Source: Streptantibioticus cattleyicolor NRRL 8057 = DSM 46488
Lineage (GTDB): Bacteria; Actinomycetota; Actinomycetes; Streptomycetales; Streptomycetaceae
Length of the DNA stretch: 64,000 nucleotides
NCBI RefSeq assembly: GCF_000240165.1
Contig: NC_017586.1
Coordinates: forward strand, 1,798,001-1,862,000
Reading direction: 5' to 3'
Shown: positions 21,457 through 30,906 of the stretch, piece by piece
Layout of the letters: every line of letters begins with the position of its first letter
Position numbering within the stretch: position 1 is the stretch's first letter
The notes under the pieces: model-generated
The model's database searches: none
What the model was told of the DNA's origin: nothing
Seen by the model: the letters and a program-made list of their open reading frames with translations, nothing else
Translations under genes and position numbers: made by a program

Positions 21457-22688
21457 CGGTTCCTCATCCTGTCGATGTAGTCGCGCGTCACTGCTGCGTC
21501 TGGGGCCCGGCTGATCAGTTCCCGCTGGAAGTCACCGATCAAAGTTCGAAGCCGCGCGGACCCGTGAGCAGTTTCGGCAACTATCTCTGCCTCTCCGATC
21601 GTGGCAATGGCCCGCTCGACATCACCTTGTCGTAGCTGCGCAGTGGCCATTCGCACCGTATAGACAGCCCGGTTCCTCACGAAGCTGGGCCTTATGCGTG
21701 CAAGCGACTGGTGAGCGTGATATTCCGCCTCTTCGTGCCGTCCGACGGCAAGCATGCAAACAGCGCTGATTCCATTCAGCTCAGCCAGGTCATAGAACGC
21801 CATCCAAGCAGGCCGGGAAACGTCCTGGGCACGGTCGATGGCAGTGTGCGCACGTTCCAGCGTCCGAAGCGCGCTATGGTGTTCACCGACGAGCCCTTGG
21901 GCGAGCGCAACACGGGCATGCGCGAGGGAGGCAAAAAGCGGATCACGACGCACTGCCAGTGTGTTTCTCATTGCCTGTGCTGCGGCCAGCGATTCGGCTT
22001 CATTGTCCTGCAACTTTGCCAACATCGAGAGCAGATTCCACACATCGAATTGGGCGGCGCCGTCTCCGCTCATAATGGCCAGCGGCATGGCCTGCTCCAA
22101 GTACCGCCGCCCGTCGTCGTGCCGTCGCCCATCAAGGGCAGCCCATGCCGCGGCGGTGGTGGCGTCGGCCGCTAGACAGTAAAGCTTGTTTCGAACGCGC
22201 GTTGCTGCCGAGCCGTGTCTCGCTAGGTCGATCGCCACCTGAGCTTGTTTGAGCGCTGCCCTCTCGACAGAAGAGGTGCCTCCGGTGGCTTGGTCAACGT
22301 CGTTGAGCTGGTCGAGGGCGACTCGAAGGCGTTCAACGTCACTGGCTCCCACGGTTCGGCGACTGGCTGGCGCTGGCACCGCCGCCGTGCCGAAGGCGAC
22401 GAGGAATGATCGGCGGAGCAAGGGGTCTTCCTCCGTAGGTGACTTGATGCTGGGTGCAATCAAGCCTAGTTCCTCAACGGGGCATCCGAACACCTCTTCC
22501 AACGCGACACATGTGCGCCCGATGGGGCGTCTGGTCTTGCCCTTCACAAGGTTGCGCACCGACCGGTCGGACAGCTTGCCCGGCCTGCCGGTGATCCTGC
22601 GCAGAGCCTCGTTCATCTGACGCGCTAACTCATCTTGGGAGAGCCCAAGGGCACGCATCCGCTTCTTCAGAACGGCGTTCTCCGCCAT
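21453..22688 (-). CDS. XRE-type regulator with TPR-like domain
   Basis: A 411-residue protein. ATG 22688 (MAENAVLKKRMRALGLSQDELA) is chosen because it begins the helix-turn-helix; the longer frame upstream is not protein-like. Residues about 5-75 hold an XRE-type HTH with the Streptomyces signature 'LSDRSVRNLVKGKTRRPIGRTCVALEEVFGCPVEELG'. The rest (about 110-400) is an array of helical pairs of TPR type with repeated 'ARVALAQGLVGEH', 'MLAVGRHEEAEYHA' segments. This family regulates secondary metabolism and development genes. It is divergent from the ATP-binding protein gene; the 22689-22922 gap carries both promoters. Confidence 0.8.
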   Translation of the reverse strand: MAENAVLKKRMRALGLSQDELARQMNEALRRITGRPGKLSDRSVRNLVKGKTRRPIGRTCVALEEVFGCPVEELGLIAPSIKSPTEEDPLLRRSFLVAFGTAAVPAPASRRTVGASDVERLRVALDQLNDVDQATGGTSSVERAALKQAQVAIDLARHGSAATRVRNKLYCLAADATTAAAWAALDGRRHDDGRRYLEQAMPLAIMSGDGAAQFDVWNLLSMLAKLQDNEAESLAAAQAMRNTLAVRRDPLFASLAHARVALAQGLVGEHHSALRTLERAHTAIDRAQDVSRPAWMAFYDLAELNGISAVCMLAVGRHEEAEYHAHQSLARIRPSFVRNRAVYTVRMATAQLRQGDVERAIATIGEAEIVAETAHGSARLRTLIGDFQRELISRAPDAAVTRDYIDRMRNR

Positions 22689-22922
22689 ACCGCCGACGGT
22701 AGCCGCTGTCCGGGCCACGGGCCAGAGGCATGGTAATGGAGTCTTAAAGTTTTCCGGTTCCGTGCGAGCAACTTCTACCGACTTTTCCTGGTCAGCACGG
22801 GTTGCTGGTCGTTTACTTGGTGACCGGACGCCCGCAGGGCACTTCGCATCGGGCACAGCCAGCGGTCTGCCAAGTCCAAGACGAACGCTGGCCCCTTGTA
22901 TTCGCTGACGCCAGGAGCCGGC

Positions 22923-23411
22923 ATGACCTACGTGGGCAGTACGCGCTTCTCCATCCCCACGGACCCCAGGTGTCTCAAGGCGGCCCGTAACCGCGTCGTC
23001 GGAGCGGTCCGTGCCTGGACCGGACTGGATGCGGCTGCCCTGGACGGCCTCCGCTCGGTGGCCTCGGAGCTGCTGGCCAACGGGGTCGAACACGCGCCCG
23101 GCGCGCCGCTGACGGTCCGTCTGCGGCAGCGCGACCACCAAGTTCTTCTTGAGGTCTTCGACGGCAGCTCGAAGCCGCCGCAACCGCGCTGCGTTCCCGA
23201 GGGAGCCGAGCGGGGCCGGGGTCTGGTGGTGGTCGCCGCGCTGGCAGAGGACTGGGGATGGGAACCGATCGATGTCGGAAAGAGGGTGTGGGTCACGATG
23301 AAGTTGCCGGAGCCGGCCGGGAACTCGGCCGCCAGCAGCGTTGAAGACGCCTTACGGCTCTGCGACACCGGAACGCGGTTGTCGCTGAACCTCGTGCCGG
23401 GGGTGGCCTGA
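22923..23411 (+). CDS. RsbW/SpoIIAB-like ATP-binding protein
   Basis: A 162-residue protein starting at ATG 22923 behind AGGAG. It shows the HATPase fold of anti-sigma-factor kinases: N-box 'VASELLANGVEHA' (about residues 48-60), 'VLLEVFDGSSKPP' (the DxG motif as FDGS) and 'ERGRGLVVVAALAEDWGW' (G-x-GL). It is the single-domain Streptomyces type usually found with XRE regulators and DUF397 proteins, as here. It probably binds ATP and may switch a partner protein; kinase activity is not certain. The stop overlaps the next ATG. Confidence 0.8.
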   Translation: MTYVGSTRFSIPTDPRCLKAARNRVVGAVRAWTGLDAAALDGLRSVASELLANGVEHAPGAPLTVRLRQRDHQVLLEVFDGSSKPPQPRCVPEGAERGRGLVVVAALAEDWGWEPIDVGKRVWVTMKLPEPAGNSAASSVEDALRLCDTGTRLSLNLVPGVA

Positions 23412-23611
23412 TGGGGCGCCACGGACGGGACAAGCCCGTTCAGGACGAGGAGATTGAGGACTTCAAGCTCCGGCACCTCGCTCCCGTTGCGGCGGCTGTG
23501 TTCTTCACCCTCTACGCCACCTTGGGTCACCCGGGAGCCCTCCACCATGCGGCGCCCCGCGTGGGGACGGCGGAGGTCACGGAGCCGGCCGACGGGGAGG
23601 GTACGAAGTGA
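23411..23611 (+). CDS. small single-span membrane protein
   Basis: A 66-residue protein whose ATG overlaps the stop of the ATP-binding gene. An acidic N-terminus (DKPVQDEEIEDFKLRH) is followed by one hydrophobic stretch at about 24-40 (LAPVAAAVFFTLYATLG) and a polar tail. It may anchor or partner the RsbW-like protein; no family is recognised. Confidence 0.5.
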   Translation: MGRHGRDKPVQDEEIEDFKLRHLAPVAAAVFFTLYATLGHPGALHHAAPRVGTAEVTEPADGEGTK

Positions 23612-24480
23612 TCCCCCTGCCCATTCAGTCTGACCCGCAGGACCCCGTGCACGTTGCCGTCCGCCAGGTCGAGGCCGATCTGGTCGAGCTGGGGCTGGGC
23701 GTGAGGTGGGCAACCGGGCCTAGCGGGCACCGCTTGATGCAAGTGCCCAAAGGGCGGGGCTGGTGTGCTGCTCAGCCTGCCGCTGAGGTGGCCTGGCCGC
23801 ACGGGGCTGAGCTGTGCGTGATCGTGCAGTGGTATCCCGATGACGAGTTCAGGGACGTTTGGCGCACGGGCGAGGTGTCGCCCCGGGCTGAGGATCACTG
23901 GTCTAAGAGCCTGGAATACCTTTCCTCGGGGTTGGAATCCCTCGGTTACCTGGTCGGGCATCCGCAACCGCCACACTCACCCGCAACTCGCGCGAACGCA
24001 GACCTTCTTGTCTGCCGCATCCCTGACCACCCTCCGCCTCTTCGGACCTATATCTCGGTGAAGGCCACTCCTCGTGTGCGAAGGCGTTTCGTCGACGGCC
24101 CTCAAGACTCGATTCGCAGAGTGCTGGAGAAGGCAGGTCTGGACAGCCGTGCCAGGCCGGAGCGCAATAAGGGCATGGGTGTCTGCATTGCGGTTCCCGT
24201 CGACCACCTCTTGTGGCCGCCGGAGTCCGAAGCTTGTGCCCGGGTGGAGTGGTACCCGGACCCACAGTTCCGCCGGAGCGCGCTGAACGGGACGGCACCT
24301 GCGGGAGAACAGGCGCACTGGGACGAGGGCGCCGCTCATGTGGAGGCCGTCCTGAAGGAGGGCGGCTACGAGACCCGACGGCGCGAACGTCCGGCTTCCC
24401 CCGAGACCGATCTCGGGATTACCTGGCTCGTGTACCGAGGCCCCCAGCCTGCGAGCCCACTACTTCCGTCGAAGCCCTGA
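23608..24480 (+). CDS. unknown protein with internal duplication
   Basis: A 290-residue protein starting at GTG 23608 (GTGA overlap). Two halves share the pattern 'hydrophobic-WYPD-x-x-FR ... HW-x-x-x-x-x-x-(Y/V)-x-x-x-L-x-x-(L/G)GY ... D-L-x-x-x-x-L/V-V-x-R': first copy about residues 70-135, second about 210-275. Each half looks like a small alpha-beta unit. No catalytic residues are apparent. It is the third gene in a coupled operon with the ATP-binding and membrane proteins. Confidence 0.55.
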   Translation: MIPLPIQSDPQDPVHVAVRQVEADLVELGLGVRWATGPSGHRLMQVPKGRGWCAAQPAAEVAWPHGAELCVIVQWYPDDEFRDVWRTGEVSPRAEDHWSKSLEYLSSGLESLGYLVGHPQPPHSPATRANADLLVCRIPDHPPPLRTYISVKATPRVRRRFVDGPQDSIRRVLEKAGLDSRARPERNKGMGVCIAVPVDHLLWPPESEACARVEWYPDPQFRRSALNGTAPAGEQAHWDEGAAHVEAVLKEGGYETRRRERPASPETDLGITWLVYRGPQPASPLLPSKP

Positions 24481-24551
24481 TACGGACTGTCGGCGGAGTA
24501 ACGCCCTCTGTCGGGGCGATCGTCTAGAGCAACACTGAGGAGCAAAGGTAA

Positions 24552-24758
24552 GTGGCAAGGGGAAAGCGCACCGATACGGTCAGGGCGGTTGAGCAGCGCG
24601 CCGCGAAGCTGGGGGACGGAAAGGCCACCCCTGAAGCGAATCAGGCGGCGGCGCTGAACGGCGCATTGATGCGTGGGGTGCCCGACGACCTACGCAGGGA
24701 GCACCACCGCGACGGTGTTCAGACCCGGCAGGTGGACCGGAACTCCGGCAAGGGGTAA
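24552..24758 (+). CDS. small basic unknown protein
   Basis: A 68-residue protein starting at GTG 24552 (AGGAGCAAAGG upstream). It is hydrophilic, with Arg and Lys at both ends (MARGKRTDTVRAVEQRAAK ... TRQVDRNSGKG). No family is recognised. Confidence 0.4.
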   Translation: MARGKRTDTVRAVEQRAAKLGDGKATPEANQAAALNGALMRGVPDDLRREHHRDGVQTRQVDRNSGKG

Positions 24759-24772
24759 CCCGCCCGTTTCTC

Positions 24773-24881
24773 TGCCGTCGGTGGGAATTTCCCGGAACCA
24801 CTGGCATCACCTCTCTGCCGATGGTTCCGCCGACGGCAGGCCCAGCCCCGCCAACGTGCCGCGTTTGCAGCGGGGCTGGGC
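24773..24881 (+). terminator. compound hairpin / terminator region
   Basis: Nested stems: CTGCCGTCGG (24773-24782) with CCGACGGCAG (24831-24840), enclosing GGAACCA with TGGTTCC; then GCCCAGCCCCGC (24840 on) with GCGGGGCTGGGC (to 24881). The second hairpin is a strong terminator for the upstream operon. Confidence 0.65.
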
Positions 24882-24898
24882 ACCCCCTCACCGATGCA

Positions 24899-24912
24899 TG
24901 AATGAATGAAAG
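24899..24912 (+). repeat. partial copy of TGAATGAATGAATT
   Basis: TGAATGAATGAAAG differs from the dispersed 14-mer only at its last two positions, and lies immediately upstream of the ribosome binding site of the 44-codon ORF. Confidence 0.5.
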
Positions 24913-24921
24913 GAGCGGAGA

Positions 24922-25056
24922 ATGCCCGCTGCGACGGAGCCCGGCACCGAAGCCGAAGAGCCCGTGAAGGTCACTTCCACCGAGGGCGGCGACCAGCCCG
25001 ACAGGGCCCCGGAGGAAGCCTCCGACCTCGTGGGCGCGGTGGTCCTGGCCGCGTAG
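24922..25056 (+). CDS. 44-residue acidic peptide
   Basis: ATG 24922 behind AAAGGAGCGGAG, stop 25056. The peptide is strongly acidic (MPAATEPGTEAEEPVKVTST ... APEEASDLVGAVVLAA) with a hydrophobic C-terminus. The good ribosome binding site, the terminator just after it and the position before a DUF397 and a JmjC/cupin gene suggest a real product. A leader-plus-core peptide is conceivable, but no known RiPP precursor motif is seen. Confidence 0.45.
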   Translation: MPAATEPGTEAEEPVKVTSTEGGDQPDRAPEEASDLVGAVVLAA

Positions 25057-25064
25057 CTCAAGCC

Positions 25065-25105
25065 CCCTCTCCGGCCGGTTTAACCGCCGGCCTGGCCGGA
25101 GAGGG
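25065..25105 (+). terminator. terminator after 44-residue peptide gene
   Basis: A 12-bp outer stem CCCTCTCCGGCC / GGCCGGAGAGGG encloses a further GCCGG/CCGGC pairing. It separates the small peptide gene from the DUF397 gene. Confidence 0.7.
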
Positions 25106-25200
25106 CGAGCCTGGAGCAAGTCCGTCCTGGGAAGCCCCCCGTCGCGCAGGGAAGACCCGGCGGGGTTGTTACTGCACCACCGATCCGAGGAGGTCAGTAA

Positions 25201-25449
25201 GTGCCCGAGAAACCCAGTTTGTATGACCGGCCGATCGCCGGACCCTTCGCCGCGCTCTGTGGTGGTGGGGACAACGGCGACGAGTCCATGGAGAGTTGCA
25301 TCAGTGTGGCCGAACTCCACGGTGGCGGATACGCCCTTCGGGACACCAAGCCCGAGGGCAAAGGCCACGAACTCCGGATGAGCAAGACGGAGATCACCGC
25401 GTTCGCCCGCACGTGGCTGAGCCAGCACGACGAACCCCAGCTCGGCTGA
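25201..25449 (+). CDS. DUF397-family protein
   Basis: An 82-residue protein starting at GTG 25201 with GAGGAGG upstream. The core 'CISVAELHGGGYALRDTKPEG ... LRMSKTEITAFART' fits DUF397 (usual form C-V-E-V-A ... VRDSK ... W-x-x-F); the usual Trp of the last motif is Ile here. DUF397 proteins are small partners of XRE regulators and RsbW-like proteins in Streptomyces, both present upstream. The N-terminal part is atypical (PSLYDRPIAGPFAALCGGG). Confidence 0.65.
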   Translation: MPEKPSLYDRPIAGPFAALCGGGDNGDESMESCISVAELHGGGYALRDTKPEGKGHELRMSKTEITAFARTWLSQHDEPQLG

Positions 25450-25456
25450 GCAAAGT

Positions 25457-25481
25457 GGGCGCCCCGGTTTCCGGGGCGCCC
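25457..25481 (+). terminator. terminator after DUF397 gene
   Basis: A perfect 11-bp stem GGGCGCCCCGG / CCGGGGCGCCC with a TTT loop lies 7 nt after the stop. Confidence 0.75.
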
Positions 25482-25515
25482 CCCCTCACCTGTTGATCGC
25501 TCGCCAGGAGCGCAC

Positions 25516-26412
25516 ATGTCGCTGCAACTGATCGTGGACGACCCTGCGGTCATCCTCCGGAGCTGGCCGCACGAACCCCTCCGGTTCCGTCGTGATCCTG
25601 CTGAGTTCGGCCGGTGGCTGACGCTCGCGGAGGTGGATACGCTCATCGACGCCGGTTGTCTGGCCATGCGTAACGTGGTCCTGCTCAAAGACGGCCGGGT
25701 AAGCGAGAAGTGGGAGTACGCGGACCCTGACGACCCCACCATGCCCCGCTGCGGCGCCGTGCGAGAGCACATCAAGGCCGGTGGCTCGGTCTCGCTCCGG
25801 GAGCTGGAGCACCTGAAACCGTCGGTTGCCGACCTGTACAGAGCGCTGTGCAGAGAGACCGGCTACGGGGTCCACATCAACGCCTACCTCACGCCGCCAG
25901 GCTGCCAAGGGCTGAAGTACCACTTCGATCCGTACGTGACGCTCATCCTCCAGATCCACGGCCGGAAGACCTGGCCCGTGCATCCTCCGTTCGTGGCGAA
26001 CCCGGTGCAGGAGTACGGATCCTTCCACCTCATCGGCTTCACTCCCGAGCAGCGTCACTACCTGGCACACACCCCGCCGGCCGCGACCTTCACCCTCGCG
26101 CCGGGCGATGTGCTGTGGCTCCCCCGAGGTTACGTGCACTCTCCGTACACCGAGGGCAGCGAGACCTCCCTGCACATCACCGTGGCATTCAAGGAACGGA
26201 CCTACCACTGGGCCGCCGAACGACTCGCCGAGGACATCCTGAGAAGGGCCCTGGCGGACCCGGAGATGCGCGAGGAACTGCCGCCTCACCTGGTCACCCT
26301 GGACACGCTCCCTGTCGTGGAGCAGGCACGCGACTACCTGATCGGCGCCTTGCTCAGCCTCGATCCCGAGACTGCGGTTAAGTACCTCCAGCGCAGCGCC
26401 CTCGTCCTCTGA
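25516..26412 (+). CDS. JmjC/cupin-4-like Fe(II)/2-oxoglutarate oxygenase
   Basis: A 298-residue protein starting at ATG 25516. The middle part matches the JmjC/ROXA (cupin-4) layout: 'YGVHINAYLTPPGCQGLKYHFDPYVTLILQIHGRKTWPV' with the metal motif H-x-D (HFD, about residues 136-138), and 'FTLAPGDVLWLPRGYVHSPYT' with the distal His (about 219). These give the H-x-D ... H triad; Lys of GRKTW is the usual 2-oxoglutarate contact. The C-terminal 70 residues are helical, as in ROXA-type hydroxylases that dimerise there. Members hydroxylate ribosomal proteins or peptides; the substrate here is unknown. Confidence 0.75.
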   Translation: MSLQLIVDDPAVILRSWPHEPLRFRRDPAEFGRWLTLAEVDTLIDAGCLAMRNVVLLKDGRVSEKWEYADPDDPTMPRCGAVREHIKAGGSVSLRELEHLKPSVADLYRALCRETGYGVHINAYLTPPGCQGLKYHFDPYVTLILQIHGRKTWPVHPPFVANPVQEYGSFHLIGFTPEQRHYLAHTPPAATFTLAPGDVLWLPRGYVHSPYTEGSETSLHITVAFKERTYHWAAERLAEDILRRALADPEMREELPPHLVTLDTLPVVEQARDYLIGALLSLDPETAVKYLQRSALVL

Positions 26413-26432
26413 ACAGCGCCTCGGGAGCACCT

Positions 26433-26843
26433 ATGGACCAGCAACCGCCCCACTGGCACGCTTACAGCTACACCGGCCGGTCGTACTCCGACGGGCAAGC
26501 GCGCAGGGGGGAGGCTCCGGAGACGTACGAGCCCTTCCTGGTAGAGGACTGGCTCAGGAAACCGGCGCGGCTCATCTCGGAGACGTTCACGGACGTGGAC
26601 TCGGCAGTGGACTGGCTGAGGGACTGCTACGCGTCCCACGTTCCTCTGGACGCCGCCTCGTTCCCGGTCGACATGCGGCTCCACTACTCCCGAGCCACAC
26701 TCCTCCAGGAGCGAGGGAGGGACGTGGTGCTGGGCTACTACTCAACCGGCCGTGACTACGTCACACGAGCGCTGATCGCCTGCCCGAGGCCGAAGCGCCA
26801 CGCCTACAGCGAGGAGCCTCCGCGTTGCCCGGCTCCGCTGTGA
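26433..26843 (+). CDS. unknown protein linked to JmjC/cupin gene
   Basis: A 136-residue protein starting at ATG 26433, 20 nt after the oxygenase gene and probably co-transcribed. It begins HWHAYSYTGRSYSDGQ and contains DVDSAVDWLRDCYASHVPLD and a C-terminal basic segment. There is no membrane segment or recognised family. It may bring a substrate to the oxygenase or be its target; both are guesses from proximity. Confidence 0.5.
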   Translation: MDQQPPHWHAYSYTGRSYSDGQARRGEAPETYEPFLVEDWLRKPARLISETFTDVDSAVDWLRDCYASHVPLDAASFPVDMRLHYSRATLLQERGRDVVLGYYSTGRDYVTRALIACPRPKRHAYSEEPPRCPAPL

Positions 26844-26901
26844 CCACCGGTCCAAGCTGCGCCTGAACGAATGAATGAGTGCCTGTCCCGACCATCACAC
26901 C

Positions 26902-26935
26902 GGCGAACCGTGAATGAATGAATTGGCGGTTCGCC
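26902..26935 (+). terminator. hairpin with the 14-mer in its loop
   Basis: The stem GGCGAACCG / CGGTTCGCC (9 bp) carries a 16-nt loop that consists of TGAATGAATGAATT plus GG. A second partial copy of the motif (CGAATGAATGAG) lies at 26869-26880. It ends the unit 25516-26843 or is a regulatory site. Confidence 0.55.
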
Positions 26936-27011
26936 CCCCATCGGCCCCGCTCGTCCGTCCCTCCCCGTGGCGGATGGGCGGGGCTTCAACATCCCGTCCG
27001 AGGAACACCGC

Positions 27012-27413
27012 ATGCGTCAGTGCATTGCCACGGCCGCCGCACCGCCCGAACAATTACTCGTAGCAATCCTTGCCGAGCAAAGCTGCGTAAGCACCAGCGA
27101 CCTGAAGTACGCCACCTTTGACCTCCGCTGCGAACTCGGCCTCTGGCACGAGGGAGAACACGCTGACCACGTGTGGGAGTGGGAAGACGGCATGGCTCCG
27201 CCGCTGTGGGCACGCTGGACGGCGGACGGACTCCTAAGGTTCGAGTGTCTGTCCTGGTGCGAGGCTCCCCACCTAACACGCGACGAGGTGTGCACGCTAT
27301 TCCAAGACCATCCCCGAGAACACTCGTGGAACGTGGCCGATCCTCGCATCGAGGCGCTACGACGCCGGGTCCTGGCGGAGGGCGCGGGATGGATTCCCAA
27401 CCGGCTGGACTAG
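27012..27413 (+). CDS. unknown protein
   Basis: A 133-residue protein; ATG 27012 is chosen for GAGGAAC upstream (an ATG at 26967 is possible). It contains FDLRCELGLWHEGEHADHVWEWEDG, with clustered His and Trp, and 'LSWCEAPHLTRDEVCTLFQDHP'. His/Cys/Glu could bind a metal, but no known motif is recognised. It is the last plus-strand gene before conserved chromosome. Confidence 0.5.
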   Translation: MRQCIATAAAPPEQLLVAILAEQSCVSTSDLKYATFDLRCELGLWHEGEHADHVWEWEDGMAPPLWARWTADGLLRFECLSWCEAPHLTRDEVCTLFQDHPREHSWNVADPRIEALRRRVLAEGAGWIPNRLD

Positions 27414-27416
27414 CAG

Positions 27417-27449
27417 GTGCGTGCGTCCCCGTCTTGGAGACGCACGCAC
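27417..27449. terminator. bidirectional terminator
   Basis: A perfect 11-bp stem GTGCGTGCGTC / GACGCACGCAC with an 11-nt loop lies between convergent genes at the border between accessory DNA and the conserved chromosome. Confidence 0.7.
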
Positions 27450-27482
27450 TCTCGCAACCAGAACCACGCTGCCGGGCGTGGG

Positions 27483-27664
27483 CTAAATCCACTCGATCGT
27501 GCTACGGACGCTCGGGGTCTCCTTCGGCTTCGGCAGGGCCGCCCAAGGCGCCTCCGTCCTCTGCGGCTCCCGGCGGGGCCGGGCCCCCAACATGGCCAGC
27601 AGAGCAGCCACCTCAGCGTCCGAACAACCCGGCAACGACTCGATCACCTTGCGTAACGGGTCGG

Positions 27665-27668
<4 letters not shown>
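27483..27668 (-). CDS. small unknown protein coupled to radical SAM gene
   Basis: A 61-residue protein whose GTG 27668 overlaps the stop of the radical SAM gene (GTGA). It starts with a helical stretch (TDPLRKVIESLPGCSDAEVAALLAML) and ends Pro-rich. It probably belongs to the conserved operon, though no family is recognised; the DUF2344 partner protein usually found near this radical SAM gene is not seen here. Confidence 0.5.
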
Positions 27669-29620
<1,952 letters not shown>

Positions 29621-29700
29621 AGGGGTCTCTCGGCTGTCTCTCGGGGGCTGGGCAGAAGGTGGCCACCCGCACAGGGGTGACCACCCAGCTTAACCCGACG

Positions 29701-30906
29701 CTAGGCGGAGACCGGCCGCTGCATGCGCACCGACTGGAGCAGCCCGACCCCGATCCACACCGCGAACATCGACGAGCCGCCGTAGGAGACGAACGGCAGC
29801 GGGATGCCGGCCACCGGCATGATGCCCAGCGTCATGCCGATGTTCTCGAAGGACTGGAAGGCGAACCAGGCGACCACCCCGGCGGCGATGACCGTGCCGT
29901 ACAGGTCCGGGGCGTTGCGGGCGGTCTTGCAGGCCCGCCAGAGGATCACGCCCATTATCAGGATGATCAGCCCGGCACCGAGGAAGCCCAGCTCCTCGCC
30001 GGCCACCGTGAAGACGAAGTCGGTCTGCTGCTCGGGGACGAACTGGCCGGTGGTCTGGGTGCCGTGGAAGAGCCCCTTGCCCAGCAGCCCGCCGGAGCCG
30101 ATGGCGATCCGCGCCTGGGCGGTGTTGTAGCCGACGCCGGAGGGGTCGAGGGTGGGGTTGGCGAAGGCGGCGAAGCGGTCGATCTGGTACTTGCTGAGCA
30201 GCTGGAGCTGCCAGATCGCCACCGCCCCGGCCGCGCCCACCGCCAGCAGCCCGAGCACCCAGCGGTTGGAGGCGCCGGAGGAGAGCAGCACCCCGAGCAC
30301 GATCACCACCATGACCATGGTGGAGCCGAGGTCGGGCATGAGCAGGATGACGCACATCGGCAGCGCGGCCATGCCCAGCGACTGGAGCACGGTGCGGTTG
30401 TCCGGGGTGAGCTGGTCGCCGGCGTCCACCCGGGCCGACAGCAGCATCGCCATCCCCAGGATGATGGTGATCTTGGCGAACTCCGACGGCTGGAGGGAGA
30501 AGCCGCCGCCGATCACGATCCAGGAGTGGGCGCCGTTGACGGTGGAGCCCAGCGGGGAGAGGACGGCGAGCAGCAGCAGGATGGAGACCGCGTAGAGGAT
30601 CGGGATCACCCCGCGCACCCGGCGGTGGCCGACCGCGATGGTGCCCACGCACAGCCCGATGCCGATGGCCAGGTTCATCAAGTGGCGGATGAGGAAGTAC
30701 TGCGGGTCGCCGTGGTTGATCGAGGTGCGTCCCCGGGTGGCCGACCACACCAGCAGCGAGCCGACCGCGGAGAGCACCGCGGCCGCCGAGAGCAGCACCC
30801 AGTCCAGCCGCCGCACCACCGAGTCGCGGGCGAGCAGCTTGGCGAAGGTGCCGCGTTCCGGGCTGAACCGGCGGATCGCGTAGCCGCCGACGCTTCCGCC
30901 GGTCAT
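29701..30906 (-). CDS. rodA: RodA-type SEDS peptidoglycan glycosyltransferase
   Basis: A 401-residue polytopic membrane protein with about ten hydrophobic segments. It shows the SEDS hallmarks: 'SLQPSEFAKITIILGMA' with the conserved E-x-x-K, 'GVGYNTAQARIAIGSGGLLGKG', and C-terminal 'MPVAGIPLPFVSYGGSS'. SEDS proteins polymerise lipid II with a class B penicillin-binding protein, here encoded just upstream (its stop overlaps the rodA start, ATGA). With the Mre genes it forms the elongation cluster, which in Streptomyces serves mainly spore-wall and lateral-wall synthesis. Confidence 0.92.
   Translation of the reverse strand: MTGGSVGGYAIRRFSPERGTFAKLLARDSVVRRLDWVLLSAAAVLSAVGSLLVWSATRGRTSINHGDPQYFLIRHLMNLAIGIGLCVGTIAVGHRRVRGVIPILYAVSILLLLAVLSPLGSTVNGAHSWIVIGGGFSLQPSEFAKITIILGMAMLLSARVDAGDQLTPDNRTVLQSLGMAALPMCVILLMPDLGSTMVMVVIVLGVLLSSGASNRWVLGLLAVGAAGAVAIWQLQLLSKYQIDRFAAFANPTLDPSGVGYNTAQARIAIGSGGLLGKGLFHGTQTTGQFVPEQQTDFVFTVAGEELGFLGAGLIILIMGVILWRACKTARNAPDLYGTVIAAGVVAWFAFQSFENIGMTLGIMPVAGIPLPFVSYGGSSMFAVWIGVGLLQSVRMQRPVSA

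Noticed and set aside
1-27450. Prophage attachment sites and integrase
   Set aside because: No serine or tyrosine recombinase and no convincing att repeat could be recognised inside the window; the tRNA genes at 47.5 kb are far from the prophage and intact.
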